From Tigriopus japonicus (Eukaryota > Arthropoda > Copepoda > Harpacticoida > Harpacticidae), in contig JAAGOF010000055.1 in the NCBI GenBank assembly GCA_010645155.1, positions 1,258,241 to 1,322,240 on the forward strand: DNA of 64,000 nt, in the 5' to 3' direction. Below, piece after piece: positions 51,899 through 63,133 of the stretch; positions within the stretch are counted from its first letter, which is position 1, and the number at the start of each line of letters is the position of its first letter. The notes beneath the pieces were generated by a model. The model made no database searches, had not been told where the DNA came from, and worked only from the letters and a program-made list of their open reading frames with translations. A program made the translations under genes and the position numbers.

Positions 51899-53966
51899 CT
51901 AAAGCTCTTCTTTAGGAGCCTTCTTATCAGCCTTCTTTGACTTCTTGTTGAAAATATTTGGAATATCCTCTGACCAAAATCTGGAAAACATTAAGATAAT
52001 TTATGAGATTTTTGAGTCTTGCGCACAATATGACCTAGCACCAAATTTTACTTACTTAAGAGCATCTTTCTTCCAGTTCTCATCCAACGAAAGCTTGGAA
52101 CCAATGTGATAAACCTTGTTCTTATTAGGAGCTAATGGAGCCCAAGCCACATTAATAGCATCGGTAATCTGAGGTGTAGGCACACTGAAAGCAAAAATAA
52201 ACGTGATCAAGACATGTCGCGCCAATTCAAGTTTGCGGAACTTGAATCAATCGACTCTCGGAACCTCAGAAGGTTTTCCCTCTACTAACCTCGTTTTGGC
52301 AAAATTGGTGAGCATGGGGGTGAACACGTTCTTGGTGAACTTCTTGTCAGCGCTCGACATGGTCAGTTCATCGCCCCAGATATCGGCAAAAATGTATTGC
52401 AAGTCATCTCCATGAGCCACACCCATATCCACTTGTTCGCCTTGAAGATTGACAATGGAATATTGGCCACGGTAGTCAAAAGAGTACTCGTAGGTGGGAA
52501 CTGAGTGGTTGGCCAAGATCTTGGCAAACTTATCGGTGCATCGAGTGTACATAAGATCGGTCAGGAATTCGACGTATTTGGGCCGGAACTCGTCCTCGTT
52601 CTCCATGTCCACGTTCACGAAATACTTCTTGCGGACTTGTCGAGTGATAGGATAGAGTTTGCTGTCAAAGTTGGAGAGGACGGGCAAGATTCGGGGAAGT
52701 TTGTGGTCAATGAAGTTGTCGTCATAGACACCATTGTTGAAGGAGTTCAAAGTAAGTCGATAGAAGAAAGCACCTTCATCCTTAGTTTGACCAATGATGA
52801 AAGGAACCTTGGCGAAGCGACCTTGGGACAGCAGGTTTTCGGGAGTATCAGCCAAGACCACACCGTCCACATTAGGAGCAAACCATCTTGGGAAGGAGAA
52901 GAACATGTACATGTCATTAGACTTTGTGATGATGTCTTGTTGGGTCTGACGTCTCAAGCATTCGACGATATCTTCGCCCTTTTCGGTGGAGCACTCCAAA
53001 CGAGTAGCCAGATCCACGGCAGCTTCTTGGGGCTTAGTCTGCATATATTGATCACAGAGGGCGTTACCAGATAAGGCAATGACGCCATGGAAGAGACCCT
53101 CAGCCATGGGGCTCATGGCCAAGATAGTGGCAGATGCTGCACCCGAATCCTCTCCCAACAAAGTAACTTTCCCGGCATCTCCTCCGAATTTTTCGATGTT
53201 AGCCTTGACCCACTTAAGAGCGAGGATCTGATCCTGGATACCAAAATTGCCACCAGCAGCCTTGTCGTCGGTGGCCAGGAAACCCAATGGACCCAAACGG
53301 TAGTTCAAAGTGACTAAGACCACGTCGTTTTCCAGAAGGTAATTGGGCCCGAAGAAGTATGAAGCACCGCCTCCCATGATGAAGGCTCCGCCATGAAGAT
53401 ATACAATCACTGCTCGCTTCTTAGTATCCAACTTGGGGGTGTAAACGTTCAGATTGAGACAATCTTCATCACCCACGGCTTTTCCATGGGAGATGTCATA
53501 TTGGGGGCAAATGTTGCCGTCATCGGTGGCGTCGAAGTCTCCGGTCCAATTATCAACCTCAACAGGAGCCTATAGCATAGAGGAAGTAAATATGTATTAC
53601 AAGCGTTTATTCAGGTAGGGTACGTCAGGTTTCTCCAATATGGGTACAAAGCAGTTTCCATATCACCTGTTAAAAGTGACATGAAAATTCATTTGCTAAT
53701 CCATCAAAAATTCCTCTTCATAGTGACGGTTCATAAATTGATTGAAATACTTTTCGATATTTTCCTAAACGAAATGAGGTTTACTATACCTTAAACCGAA
53801 GTTTGTCTGTGGGTGGCTTGGCATATCGGATTCCTTTGAAGGCATAGTAGTATTGGCCGTGATCATGATCCTGTCGATTTCCTTTAACTCCACCTTGCTT
53901 AATTTTGACCGTGACATCCTCGGCTGCGGCCAAAACGGCGAAGCAAGCCAACATAAAAGTCCTCAT
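51899..53966 (-). CDS. Secreted type-B carboxylesterase-like protein, Asp at the nucleophile position
   Basis: A complete 555-residue protein from four coding exons: 53790-53966, 52290-53569, 52056-52184 and 51899-51980, all with GT-AG borders and matching phases. The length is usual for the COesterase alpha/beta-hydrolase family, which cleaves carboxyl esters. Residues 1-15 form a signal peptide (MRTFMLACFAVLAAA). Family marks are the EDCLNLNVY signature (94-102) with paired Cys80/Cys96, oxyanion-hole HGGAF (118-122), NYRLGPLGFL, the triad acid Glu324 (TKDEGAFF) and triad His445 (AHGDDL). The nucleophile elbow reads GEDSG (198-202), not GESAG: Asp200 replaces the catalytic Ser, and Ser201 follows. 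The C-terminus is lysine-rich and ends KEEL, which resembles an ER-retrieval signal. The protein could be a non-catalytic family member or an enzyme with altered chemistry. Gene structure is very secure; activity is unknown. Confidence 0.93.
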
Positions 53967-53968
53967 TT

Positions 53969-54126
53969 CTGAAGCAAATAACTGCCAATTATGGTATTGT
54001 CGTTTTAATCCAATTCAATTATTAGTCTCCACGTGCACCTGCCAATGTTCAATAAAGTATCTGTAATATCGTGTAGTGAAACACTTTGTACACTTTTTCA
54101 AGGTTCAAATAAGATTACAAACTTAC
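53969..54126 (-). other. Intron in the 5' UTR of the esterase gene
   Basis: The first coding exon begins just two bases before its ATG, after a good acceptor (TTGCTTCAG ending at 53969). A consensus donor GTAAGT lies upstream (54121-54126 on the plus strand as ACTTAC). Together they imply an untranslated exon starting at 54127 and extending upstream. I could not place the transcription start. Confidence 0.65.
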
Positions 54127-55432
54127 CGATAGTTCTTAAACTCTTGGTTGGTCAGTGCTACGTTTGATTCCTCGTTCACTCTCTCCAAGCAACTACGAGG
54201 ATGGTTCGTGGATTTCGCCGGCGACCGAGTTTCGACAAAATTTGCTGAGAAAACATCCTGTGGTACCTGGCTAAAATGATTCGTATGGTCTTAACGTTAA
54301 AACTGAGAACGTTTTAACCAGAGCGAAACAAGAGCATTTAAACATGATTTTAACTTTCGTTTCCAATAATTTTAATTTTTTTATGATATTTGTTGGACTT
54401 TACCGATACTGTGTGTTGCATTTAGATTTATATTACCTTAAAGTGGGATATCAACTGTTTAAAATCACGTACATAATTTCATTTAATTTTCAACTTTTTC
54501 AAAGATTTGAAGTTTTTTAGTCCAAACAATGGGATATATTATATCGATGTTGTTTCTTGCCATGTACAAGTGTGACAGGTAAATGTCTTGGATAACTCTG
54601 GTTGGTTGAACGGTTACGAACGTGGCACAACCCAGAGACCGACAGCAAGTCTTGCTTGCTATTCTTCCATTAATGTACTAGCACTTCCTGATGGGCCCTC
54701 TTGGCGAGAAACTGAGAAAGAAACCGTCTGGTGGTTGTTCTCAATGCTCTTCAAATCGACGAAAATTACATAACTGATGAATTTGCAAATTTTGTTACTG
54801 AATGTTTGGCTCAAGCGTCACGGAGATGATGAATACATAAGGAGATCAAAGTAGTTGTATCTGGTCAAATTGGTTGGTAAGGGAATTCCCATACACACAG
54901 AGGTATGTTTATTAACCAAAAACTCAATAGGAACACCTTTAATAGTGTTCAATGTACAAATAAAAGATAAAATATGTAGTAAGGTATTTACACACGACCG
55001 TATTCAATTTTCATATTTTTTTCTTCTTAAAAATTGATCAAAGCATAATGTTATGATACTAATAAGTCTGCGCAGGCAGACGCAATTGTTCAGCCTCATT
55101 TAGAAAATGATTTATCCAAAACTACAATCTACAAATCACAGCAATCAATTCGGCAGGTTTGCAAAAGATTCAGCAAGTCAAAATAATTTTCACTGGGAGT
55201 TGTCAGAGAAGAAATAACCACTTTCTGTCCTTTTCTAGGACGTTAATGAGTGTTTTCACAAACCTAGCTTCAGATTCGAACTGAACAGGCAGACCGAGAC
55301 GACACTACTTTAGTCCATCCCATCCAGATGTCAAAGGGCGTCATTTTTGGCTAGCTTTAGCAATCAAAGCAAATCAAAGCAAAAGAAAACATTAGTGGAC
55401 TCACCCAAGGACATCTTAATTTCTCAGGACCA

Positions 55433-55550
55433 ATTACAGAAATACAGCTTAAGGCCTGTCATTGTACTAAAATGAGAGGTTATTTCAAAGCAGTAAATGT
55501 TCCGTTGAATTTTCACTGTAGTACCTCGGCCTTAAGTGGTATTCTGTAAT
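55433..55550. repeat. 118-bp foldback / MITE-like inverted repeat
   Basis: The left end ATTACAGAAATACAGCTTAAGGCC and the reverse complement of the right end (ATTACAGAATACCACTTAAGGCC) match closely over about 23 bases with a 1-base gap. The centre is unrelated sequence. This is the form of a very small non-autonomous element. Confidence 0.6.
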
Positions 55551-56414
55551 ATATCCTTCGTTGAGTCATCCTTGACTCACCAGATAACGTTCTCTATGAG
55601 TCTCATCATGATGCACCGCACTACAGAATAACTCGAAGAGATCATTTCTAGAAGGCGTTTTTGAGCGCCGTCAAAATTGAGAGATCTGTAAATATTTTAT
55701 TGATGGTTTGTCCCAAATCAGGATTTAAGGTCAATTGTGTTGATCTGACAGGATCTAATTGCGCTGAGACGGATTCTAAAAATCGAGGCTAGTTTGAACA
55801 ATGTAGTCCTCATTCCTTTTTCATAGGGCTCCTTGATTGTCTAGTTTTTTGCTACCCACTCCACCGAAGTGGGGAATATCTAGTGGCTAGTACTTTAACA
55901 GCATTTTGGGCGGTGTCATACAAATTCCCAAAAACAAGTCCCGATTTGAAGCCTTCACATACAGTATATATTTTAGTCCTGATCAACCCTATGCTCATCT
56001 AGATCTGCCAATTAAAATCAGTCACCCACCTTGAAACAATGACTTGCCAATCCCGTGCGGTGACGTTTTTTTTTTAATATCTTCTGGCGAAACTCTTTGA
56101 ATAAGTATGGAAAATGCGTTGTTTAACTAAACTTAAGGTTCTAAAACCTGAATTGGTTGTGACTTCCCCTTTCTTCGGGCAAGGGATTTATCCCATGCAA
56201 CGGTATTAAAGAAATCTGCAAACCATCTTGAAAATTCATTGCAACTCTTGAGTTGTTGTTTCAATCTGGATGAGAGAATCGACATTGAATTTAGGTAGCA
56301 ATCTGTTCAAGGTACAGTCTTTTCTAGACTCAAAACTCAGAAATTGTACTTCAAAGATGTAATTGATGTGACAATCAGTTGATTGGGTCTGCAAAGTGCA
56401 AGTGCAAAGTGCAA

Positions 56415-56449
56415 GAATGTAGCATGAAAAAGTTTTTCATGCTACATTC
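56415..56449. repeat. Perfect 17-bp palindrome with 1-nt centre
   Basis: GAATGTAGCATGAAAAA is followed by one G and then its exact reverse complement. CAAAGTGCAAGTGCAAAGTGCAA-type direct repeats lie immediately upstream (56394-56414). Confidence 0.8.
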
Positions 56450-56771
56450 ATTAAAAGCAAGAGACCCACCAAGACTGTTCATAAAATAACCAGATTGATA
56501 AAGACAATTATTTGGCTAGGAAAATTTTCAGTAAATAACTCAGAGCTATATATGTTTTTGTGATTTCTAAACAAGGATCTATGTATATTGCAAATTCAAT
56601 TTAGTCCTAAGTTTCTCAATTATTTGCACCTTCTTGTCTTTTCTGCATTTTTTTGGCTTATCTATTTGCATTTTTTGAGCAGCCCTCCTAATCATCACAC
56701 CCTATCCAGCTTTATCAAAAGCTGAATTAATGCACACATTTGTCATACATGTTCATGTACATGTGTATGTG

Positions 56772-57217
56772 CTGATGCGAACAAATTGGCCATTTCTTTG
56801 TTTGTTTGTATATTTGTTTGGGTTTTCAGAATTTTTGGTTGTTTGGGGTAAATTTGTACCATTCCCAAACAAAAAAACAATATTGCCGTCATAATTTGTG
56901 GTGAATGTTAACGCAAGTATCTAAGGATCATTTTCGCCACGATTCTCTGTGCTCGTGATAGAATTGGCTGGTTCGAAAGAGATATTTTATACCACTGGAG
57001 CATTTGGTTTTGACTGTAGATGGTGTTCAAGACCTTAACTTACTTTTGACCGTTTTTTCCTTGCCTAATGGGCGTCACTTTTGGCAGCCCTGATTTGCTG
57101 GGAGTACAAAATATTCAACATCTGTTGACTTCTTTTTCCGATTTGTTTTTTTATTAGTGATTCGTATTTGTTTGTCCTTTTTGTTATTTGTTATATTTGT
57201 TTGCTTCCTATCAGTAG
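56772..57217 (+). mobile_element. Dispersed repeat R1, copy 2 (uninterrupted)
   Basis: About 446 bp collinear with the two outer pieces of copy 1 at 37.4-38.6 kb. It includes GTCACTTTTGGCAGCCCTG at 57064-57082 and a TTTGTTTG-rich right end. It preserves the uninterrupted site into which the MITE-like element of copy 1 inserted. It contains no reading frame of note. Confidence 0.75.
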
Positions 57218-57296
57218 GTACACCATGTACCTATAATGAAAACATATTTGGTTGGTGAACACTCCATCAAAACAACATTTCCAAGTTTTGTAAGTC

Positions 57297-57302
57297 TTTA
57301 TT
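57297..57302 (-). terminator. Candidate polyadenylation signal AATAAA
   Basis: AATAAA on the minus strand about 340 bp beyond the stop codon of the low-complexity secreted protein gene. It is the nearest canonical hexamer I noticed downstream of that gene. Confidence 0.4.
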
Positions 57303-57643
57303 TGGTCATTGTAACTGCAGAAATTTGAATGGACTATCAACAGAACTCATGTTCTTCATTCTTTCCCAAACACAAAAAGAACTGTCATGATAAATCATGA
57401 TGCTCATTTTCTTGCTTTTGAAAAATTTGGTATCTTCTCTTTTTTTCATTTGGCTGCAGCTTATTATGTTGGCAAAAGTGGTGTTGAAACGTCGAGGAAA
57501 CACGAGCCAGGAGGGTTCTGACGCAATGCCTCCTTTTCTTTGATTTTAAGTCTTTTATCAAACTGACTACCCACATCCCATATATCAGGAATGAGGACAT
57601 TTCCACGAATCTAAGGATGCTCACAAGAGGGAGTTGACGTTGC

Positions 57644-58291
57644 TTAATAAGCATAAGCGGGGGCAGCAAAGGCGGTGGGGTAAGCACCGGCATACACTCC
57701 ATTGTAACCAGCATAGGCGGTAGGGTAGGCAGTAGCATAAGCTCCGTTGTAGGCAATAGGAGCAGTGTTGTAGGTGGAGATCACAGCAGGGGCAGCAATG
57801 GGAGCAACGGCAATGGGGGCAGAGATGGGCTCTTGGTGAATGTAGGGCTCAGCCTCAATCTCCTCATGCACATAGGGCTCAGCCTCAATTTCCTCATGCA
57901 TATAGGGCTCAGCCTCAATTTCCTCATGCACATAAGGTTCAGCTTCAATTTCCTCATGAACATAAGGCTCAGCAAGAACCTCTTGGTGGAAATAGGGCTC
58001 AGCCAATGGGTAGGCATTAGCATAAGCATAAGGGTTGTAGCTGACTGGAGCAGCAACGCCATAGGGTGCAGGGGCAGCAGCAATGCCATAGGGAGCAATG
58101 GACCCATAAAGGCCATTGTATCCCAAACCATTCAAGTAGGTTCCAGGAGCGGCAATGATGCCGGCAGAGGCAACAGCCAAAGAAGAAAGAGCAGCAACCT
58201 AAAAAGACCACAAATGATTAACTTCTTGACAAACACCACGGATTAAGAAGGATGTTTCCCTAAAGACAAATATACTCACAAAAGCCTTCAT
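57644..58291 (-). CDS. Secreted low-complexity structural protein with six decapeptide repeats (cuticle-like)
   Basis: 188 residues from two exons: 58280-58291 (MKAF) and 57644-58198. The donor is GTGAGT and the acceptor TTTTTAG. A first intron after about four codons of the signal peptide is common in arthropod cuticle and small secreted protein genes. Residues 1-17 are a signal peptide. The mature protein is rich in Ala, Tyr, Pro and Gly at both ends (for example YNPYAYANAYP and AGAYPTAFAAPAYAY). The middle holds six ten-residue units (70-129), consensus AEPYVHEEIE, with variant first and last units. I see no Rebers-Riddiford chitin-binding motif and no cysteine. The composition suggests an extracellular structural protein (cuticle, cement or shell matrix); the acidic His/Tyr-rich repeat could bind metal or be cross-linked, which is inference. 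Confidence 0.88.
57831..58004. repeat. 30-bp coding tandem repeat
   Basis: Five complete 30-bp units occupy 57841-57990, with partial units on each side. They encode the decapeptide repeats of the secreted low-complexity protein. The central units differ by only a few bases, which suggests recent expansion or homogenisation. Confidence 0.9.
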
Positions 58292-58338
58292 TGTGTATTG
58301 ATGAAAATGAACTGCTACTGTTGGTAGATCCAGATCAA

Positions 58339-58374
58339 ACTGATGCTCAAGTCTTGAACGTGCTCACTTTTATA
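58339..58374 (-). promoter_or_regulatory. Core promoter: TATA box and TCAGT initiator
   Basis: TATAAAAG lies at 58367-58374 on the minus strand. An arthropod initiator TCAGT lies at 58339-58343, with its A at 58341, about 33 bases downstream of the first T of the TATA box. This is the standard spacing. It predicts a 5' UTR of about 50 nt for the low-complexity secreted protein gene. Confidence 0.8.
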
Positions 58375-61300
58375 TGCCAGTATTAGACAACAGATTTGGA
58401 AGTTATGGTTGATTTAAGCAAAAATGAATTTGCAATCTAATTTAGATTGGTGGCAAAAAAGTGTGAAGGGTCTCATAAAGCAGTTAGCTTTAGTTGTCCG
58501 TTCATTTTATGAGAATGTGAGACTTCTTTTTGTCATTTTAACCCAGACAATAGACACCTAAGGCATTTTAGAAAATGATAGGATGCCACTGAAATTCTTA
58601 AATATTGTTTGGCAAAACGTCAAAAATCAAAATACATATGTTGTTCCCTTCTAACGAAATATGCAACTGCCTGGCCCTTAATACACTTTTGAGAAACCAT
58701 TATGTTTATTTGTGCATGGGGTCTGATCCCCGCTGAAATAAAAAATCATTGCCAGGGTGGGAAGGAAAATGAAGCGGAATAAAGAATGCCTCTACATTAC
58801 ATTTGAAAGGTTGACACCTTTTCATTGAGTTGGTATTCCTTAGCAAAACATTTAAAAAAAAATTCAAGCAAAGCTGAAATAAAAAAGGCTTTCCCAAAAT
58901 GAAAGATAAAAGACCCTTTTTATTTAAATCCAAGAAAAATGTATTCACAAAAAAATTACATTTCATTCTTCTTTCTAATTGTCGTCCAACAGCAATACTA
59001 GTCCTAGGCCTGTTTATTCTGTGGAAGGGCAGGGCACCATGTCCTCCTCTGTTGGGTGTCTTGGTCAAGGAGTGGTTGGTCAAGATCAAGATCCCGTGTA
59101 CGACAAATGAGGAATCGAAAACAGGAATCTCGGAAAGCTGCCTACTTCTTATTTTAGTGAGTTACTTAGTGAGCCTGTAAAAACTCAAAAGGGCATGTAG
59201 GTATAGTATATTAGGTGACATTTTCGCGCCAAAAAATCATAACCGCTTCTCCGATTCCCCGTTTCTCCGCCTCTCCTTGTCTACTTATCCGTTTTCATAT
59301 GTTCGTGCCACAATTTTCGAATTAGGAATAAAAATATGCGATCAAGAAAATAGTTCCATCCAGTTTTCTTAGGAGCTAAGGTATCTATGAAAACTGTAAA
59401 CAACAAGGCTGCGTTTTACAGTAAAATCCAACAAAACTCAGTTGAATGTCGGAATCTAAGTGGTTACCTTGACTTCAAGGCTGTTAAGGCTGCCGCGAAA
59501 GGAGTGATTATTATTGAGGACTTTACTGACTGGCCGCATTCCGTCATCGAAAGCAACTCAAGACTCTCACTGTTAAAACAAGAACCGTTGTTGAACCGGT
59601 ATTATAATCTCAATCTGTGAGACATTTGAGTCACCTTCATCGGACAATTGAAGTGAGTAGTAAAGTGGATGTCAAAAAATACTACAAGAGCAAGAAATAA
59701 TGGTAGATTATCTTGCAAAGCGTCACATACTCCATTTTTCGTTTGGCTTTATGTAATATATAATAGGTTTAACTCTTTTCAATCTATCTAGTTACTTGGA
59801 TCTTCAGAGATCATTGGAAACAGTTATTAAACAAGTTTGTTTTTTCCGAGAGTTTCTTGGTCAAATGGAATCGTTCAGAAAGGTCTTGAACTTGAGATTT
59901 AAGGTGTCAAAACTTGTTTTCGCAATTCATTAAAGGAAAGTGAATTGTTCAACGCTGGATCACTAGAAAAAAAAATGCACGGAAAGTTGTAGATTTCGTT
60001 TAACAAGCCATTTATAGTTGACCAATCACAACAAGAGAGAAACAAGGCTCAACCAATCAGGTTCGATAAGAACAAGCATTTGCCTGCTTTGCGCCAATAT
60101 CAGCTTCAACTTTGGATTATTTAAGGAGCTTAAAATATTGGTTAAAAATCAGGGGGATTGTAAATATATCCTCTACAGAAGTGAAGCCCAAATATGTACG
60201 TAGATACTATTTACAGGGAAGTTGTAACGAAAGTACTTGTAACGAAAGTACAGTAATTTGTTCCTTTTTTCGCAAAAGGAACTGTAATGCCATTATATTT
60301 CAAAAATGGTGTAATTGTAACGACCGAAAAACTCAAAAAGTACTCTTTACTTTTCCAAGATTAACTGTTTTGCTTTTTTATGTTTTTAAGCGTCTAAAAC
60401 TCACTTTTTAAATGAAAAAAAATGAAAATCCCAACCAAGAATTATCATCCTTATTTGATGCATACACGGTCAAGTCTCGTAATCATAACAAGTCTCGTAA
60501 TAGACTCTCGCAATTCAAAACGTGGAGTCCAAGCTAGTAGTAAGAGATCCGGTCTATGTAGTATATGAGTCCTTCAAGCGCAACCAGTGAAATGGAAATC
60601 ACGTGCAACCTTTGAGCTTTGATGCACAAAATTTCTGTTCTTATGTGTCCAATATACCTTAAGAAGCTCGAAAATGGGTCACATGTTTGTGTCAGGGTGC
60701 AATTTCTGGAGCTGTATTACTACGGTGACCTCCCAGTCTTATATACTGTGACCTCCCAGTCAGCTGCTCCTTAAAGGACCCAATAGCCAATTATTCTAAC
60801 TTCAAAAGTTGTGTATTTGTAATGCAACAAGATTACTTTGGTTTGTCATAATGGTGTTCAAAAATCAATAAGTCTGCAAGCTTTCCCATGTCCTTTTTGA
60901 AGGCCTAAAATTGGTCACTCTGATTTGGTTGACGGCACCTGTTGCCTTCTCCATTTCCCTTTTTTCTCTTTCCTGATATGTAGAGGGTGACTGATTTTGA
61001 AACTGAACAAGACATTTTAAACCTACAATAACTTCAAAATGAGGCAAAAATCTTGATGTCCCTAAAATTTAGGATAATTTTTTGAGACAATCATTCACAA
61101 TTTGGTGTTAACTGCTGCCTATTTCAAATCATTGGGGATGGAAGAGAGGCATTCCAACTTGACAAAGTGAAGAGAGGTTTTTAGGAATGTCTCTCCTTCT
61201 AGGTACACTACAAGAAACGCGATAAATGTCGCTTGAGGTCGCTTTTTTGACTGGCAATAACGACGGCCAGGGTGTTGACCGAATTTTTCAATTCAGAAGT

Positions 61301-62038
61301 GTCTCAATCTTTTTAAGATTTTTCAATTTCTCAATTTTCAGAAATTTTAAATTCATAATGACATTGAGATTTGCAAGCAGTCCAAAATAACGACGTCAAA
61401 AATCGAACGAGATCGAACTAGTTCGAGTGTTGCCAAATTGGTCCCTCTTTAGTTCTTTTCAAAAAGCTCTTTACAACCTTCGCTTGTAAAAAGTAATAAA
61501 CTTCGAGTCAAAAATGGCACCACTCACAATTCGAAACACATCACTAACTGAAACTAAATTCAGAGCTCAACAACAAGATTTTGGCACTTTTGCAGTGTCT
61601 TGGAGAACTGGACATTGCTCTCACCTTTTGTCACCAGAGACGTAAAAAATTCTCAGTGCATGACACTCTGAAAAATGTCTCCTGGGTTCAATCAAGGAAA
61701 AAGTCCGGACGCGAGTCACAAATTATTTTTTCATCATTCAAATATGTCCAATAAATGTTTTTTGAAGGTGATGAACAGGAAGAGCTTTTGGCCAAATTTA
61801 CAACCAAAATTTGGGTTTTTGTTTCGATTTCTGTTATGCTTGTCAAAGCAACAAAGTAGAAGGTTTTTTTTTTTTGTTCCAAAAACTGAAAAGCTTCAGA
61901 TTTCAGAAATTTTCAGATTTTTTTATTACCCAATACACACCTAAATATTCCAAATTGAAAAATCGAGAAAAAGTGTTGTTTAGGTTCCACAAAATTTTGA
62001 TGAATTGGCAATGATGTAACAAGGAAAACAAAGTAATT
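58375..62038. other. 3.7 kb without a recognisable gene
   Basis: No domain or splice pattern found. Small direct repeats occur: TTGTAACGAAAGTAC twice near 60223-60252, CAAGTCTCGTAAT twice near 60472-60501, and GTGACCTCCCAGTC twice near 60724-60761. A 77-codon plus-strand frame at 59387-59620 is unrecognised. Confidence 0.35.
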
Positions 62039-63133
62039 TTGAAAATCAACAATGAAAAACTCCTTAAGCATTCTATAGGACCTTTTGAGGTCGACGGTAA
62101 AACCGTCAATGATAGTGAGGTTATGGCCAATATGCTTGGAGATCCGTTCTTAAGTGTATTTTCAATTCCAAAAAGGGTAGACAGAGTAGGCCATGACTGT
62201 GGCAATGTTGTTGATGAGACTGGCATTGACAGCCAAGATAATCGATTGGAGGATCTGGTAGTCACAGATCAAGATGCTTTTGAGGCCATCAAGAGCTTAA
62301 ACCTCTCGAGTTCTCCTGAGATGGTGTGAAATCTCAGTTTTTGATGAAATGTTCACAGATTCTTGCCCCTGTTTTCTTCTTTTTGATGCGTTGCATCTTA
62401 GATCAGGGCAAGTTTCCCTCTTCTCTAAAAGTAGCTTATGTCGTTCCAATTTTTAAGGGCAGAGATAAGTCATATCACAGTAATTATAGGCCCATTTCTC
62501 TGACTTCCAGCGTTGCAAAGGTTTTTGAGAAGATTATGAAGTCCAAGCTTGTAGATTATTTGGAAGTCCATGATATAATTCCTCTGGACAGCATGGGTTT
62601 CAAACTCATTTTAGTACAGTAACCCAATTGGCTGATCATATTGAGCAGATCATTGAAGGGCTCGAAAGTCACGAGTCAGTTGATGTAGTCTATTTTGACT
62701 TTGCCAAGGCCTTGTTAAGGTAGATCATGGTCTTTTGCTTGATCAACTCAAAGAGTTTGGGGTCCAGGGTAAGGTCCTTAGTTGGATTGGTAGTTTTATG
62801 AGTGAAAGGGAGCAATTGGCTAAGGTTGAAGAATCATTTAGTGGCATGTATTATGTCAAGTCAGGTGTTCCACAAGGTTCAATTTTAAGTCCGCTCTTGT
62901 TTATTCTCTTTATTGCTCCTCTCCAGAAGTTTAGAACAAAAGCTAGTATTTCTTCATATGCTGATGACACAAAATTAGTTTGTGGAAGAAATGGTCAGGA
63001 CTCAAAATGTTTAGTGGATGACTTGGAGAAAGTCTACTCTTCGGTTGGCGAGAGTAACATGACTGTTGGTGCGGAAGTTGGGAACAATGGGAGTGATTAC
63101 CGTATCATTTTGAGGACCTGCTGCCGTCTCTAA
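62039..63133 (+). pseudogene. Broken reverse transcriptase of a non-LTR retrotransposon (CR1/Jockey-like)
   Basis: A 5'-truncated retrotransposon copy whose RT pieces fall in different frames. 62039-62329 holds the linker region before the RT. 62326-62622 holds the start of the RT core (SNYRPISLTSSVAKVFEKIM). The next piece, in a further frame at about 62600-62710, carries FDFAKA. 62735-63133 holds GVPQGSILSPLLFILFI and the catalytic box YADD. At least three frame breaks and small deletions are visible, one of them between FAKA and KVDHG and one where a GPDG-type motif is expected. The RT ends soon after the YADD region, so the 3' part is missing or replaced. It cannot encode a working enzyme. 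The clade assignment is from motif style only. Confidence 0.85.

Larger units (their letters stand above)
54190..56771. other. Intergenic region with foldback repeats
   Basis: No gene recognised. The first few hundred bases should include the esterase promoter. A small inverted-repeat element (55433-55550) and a hairpin (56415-56449) lie here. Confidence 0.4.

Noticed and set aside
52505..53074. 189-codon plus-strand frame opposite the esterase
   Set aside because: Shadow of the esterase exon on the other strand; all family motifs are on the minus strand.
57833..58246. 137-codon plus-strand frame with repeated LNFLMHIGLS
   Set aside because: Antisense reading of the 30-bp coding repeat of the minus-strand structural protein gene.
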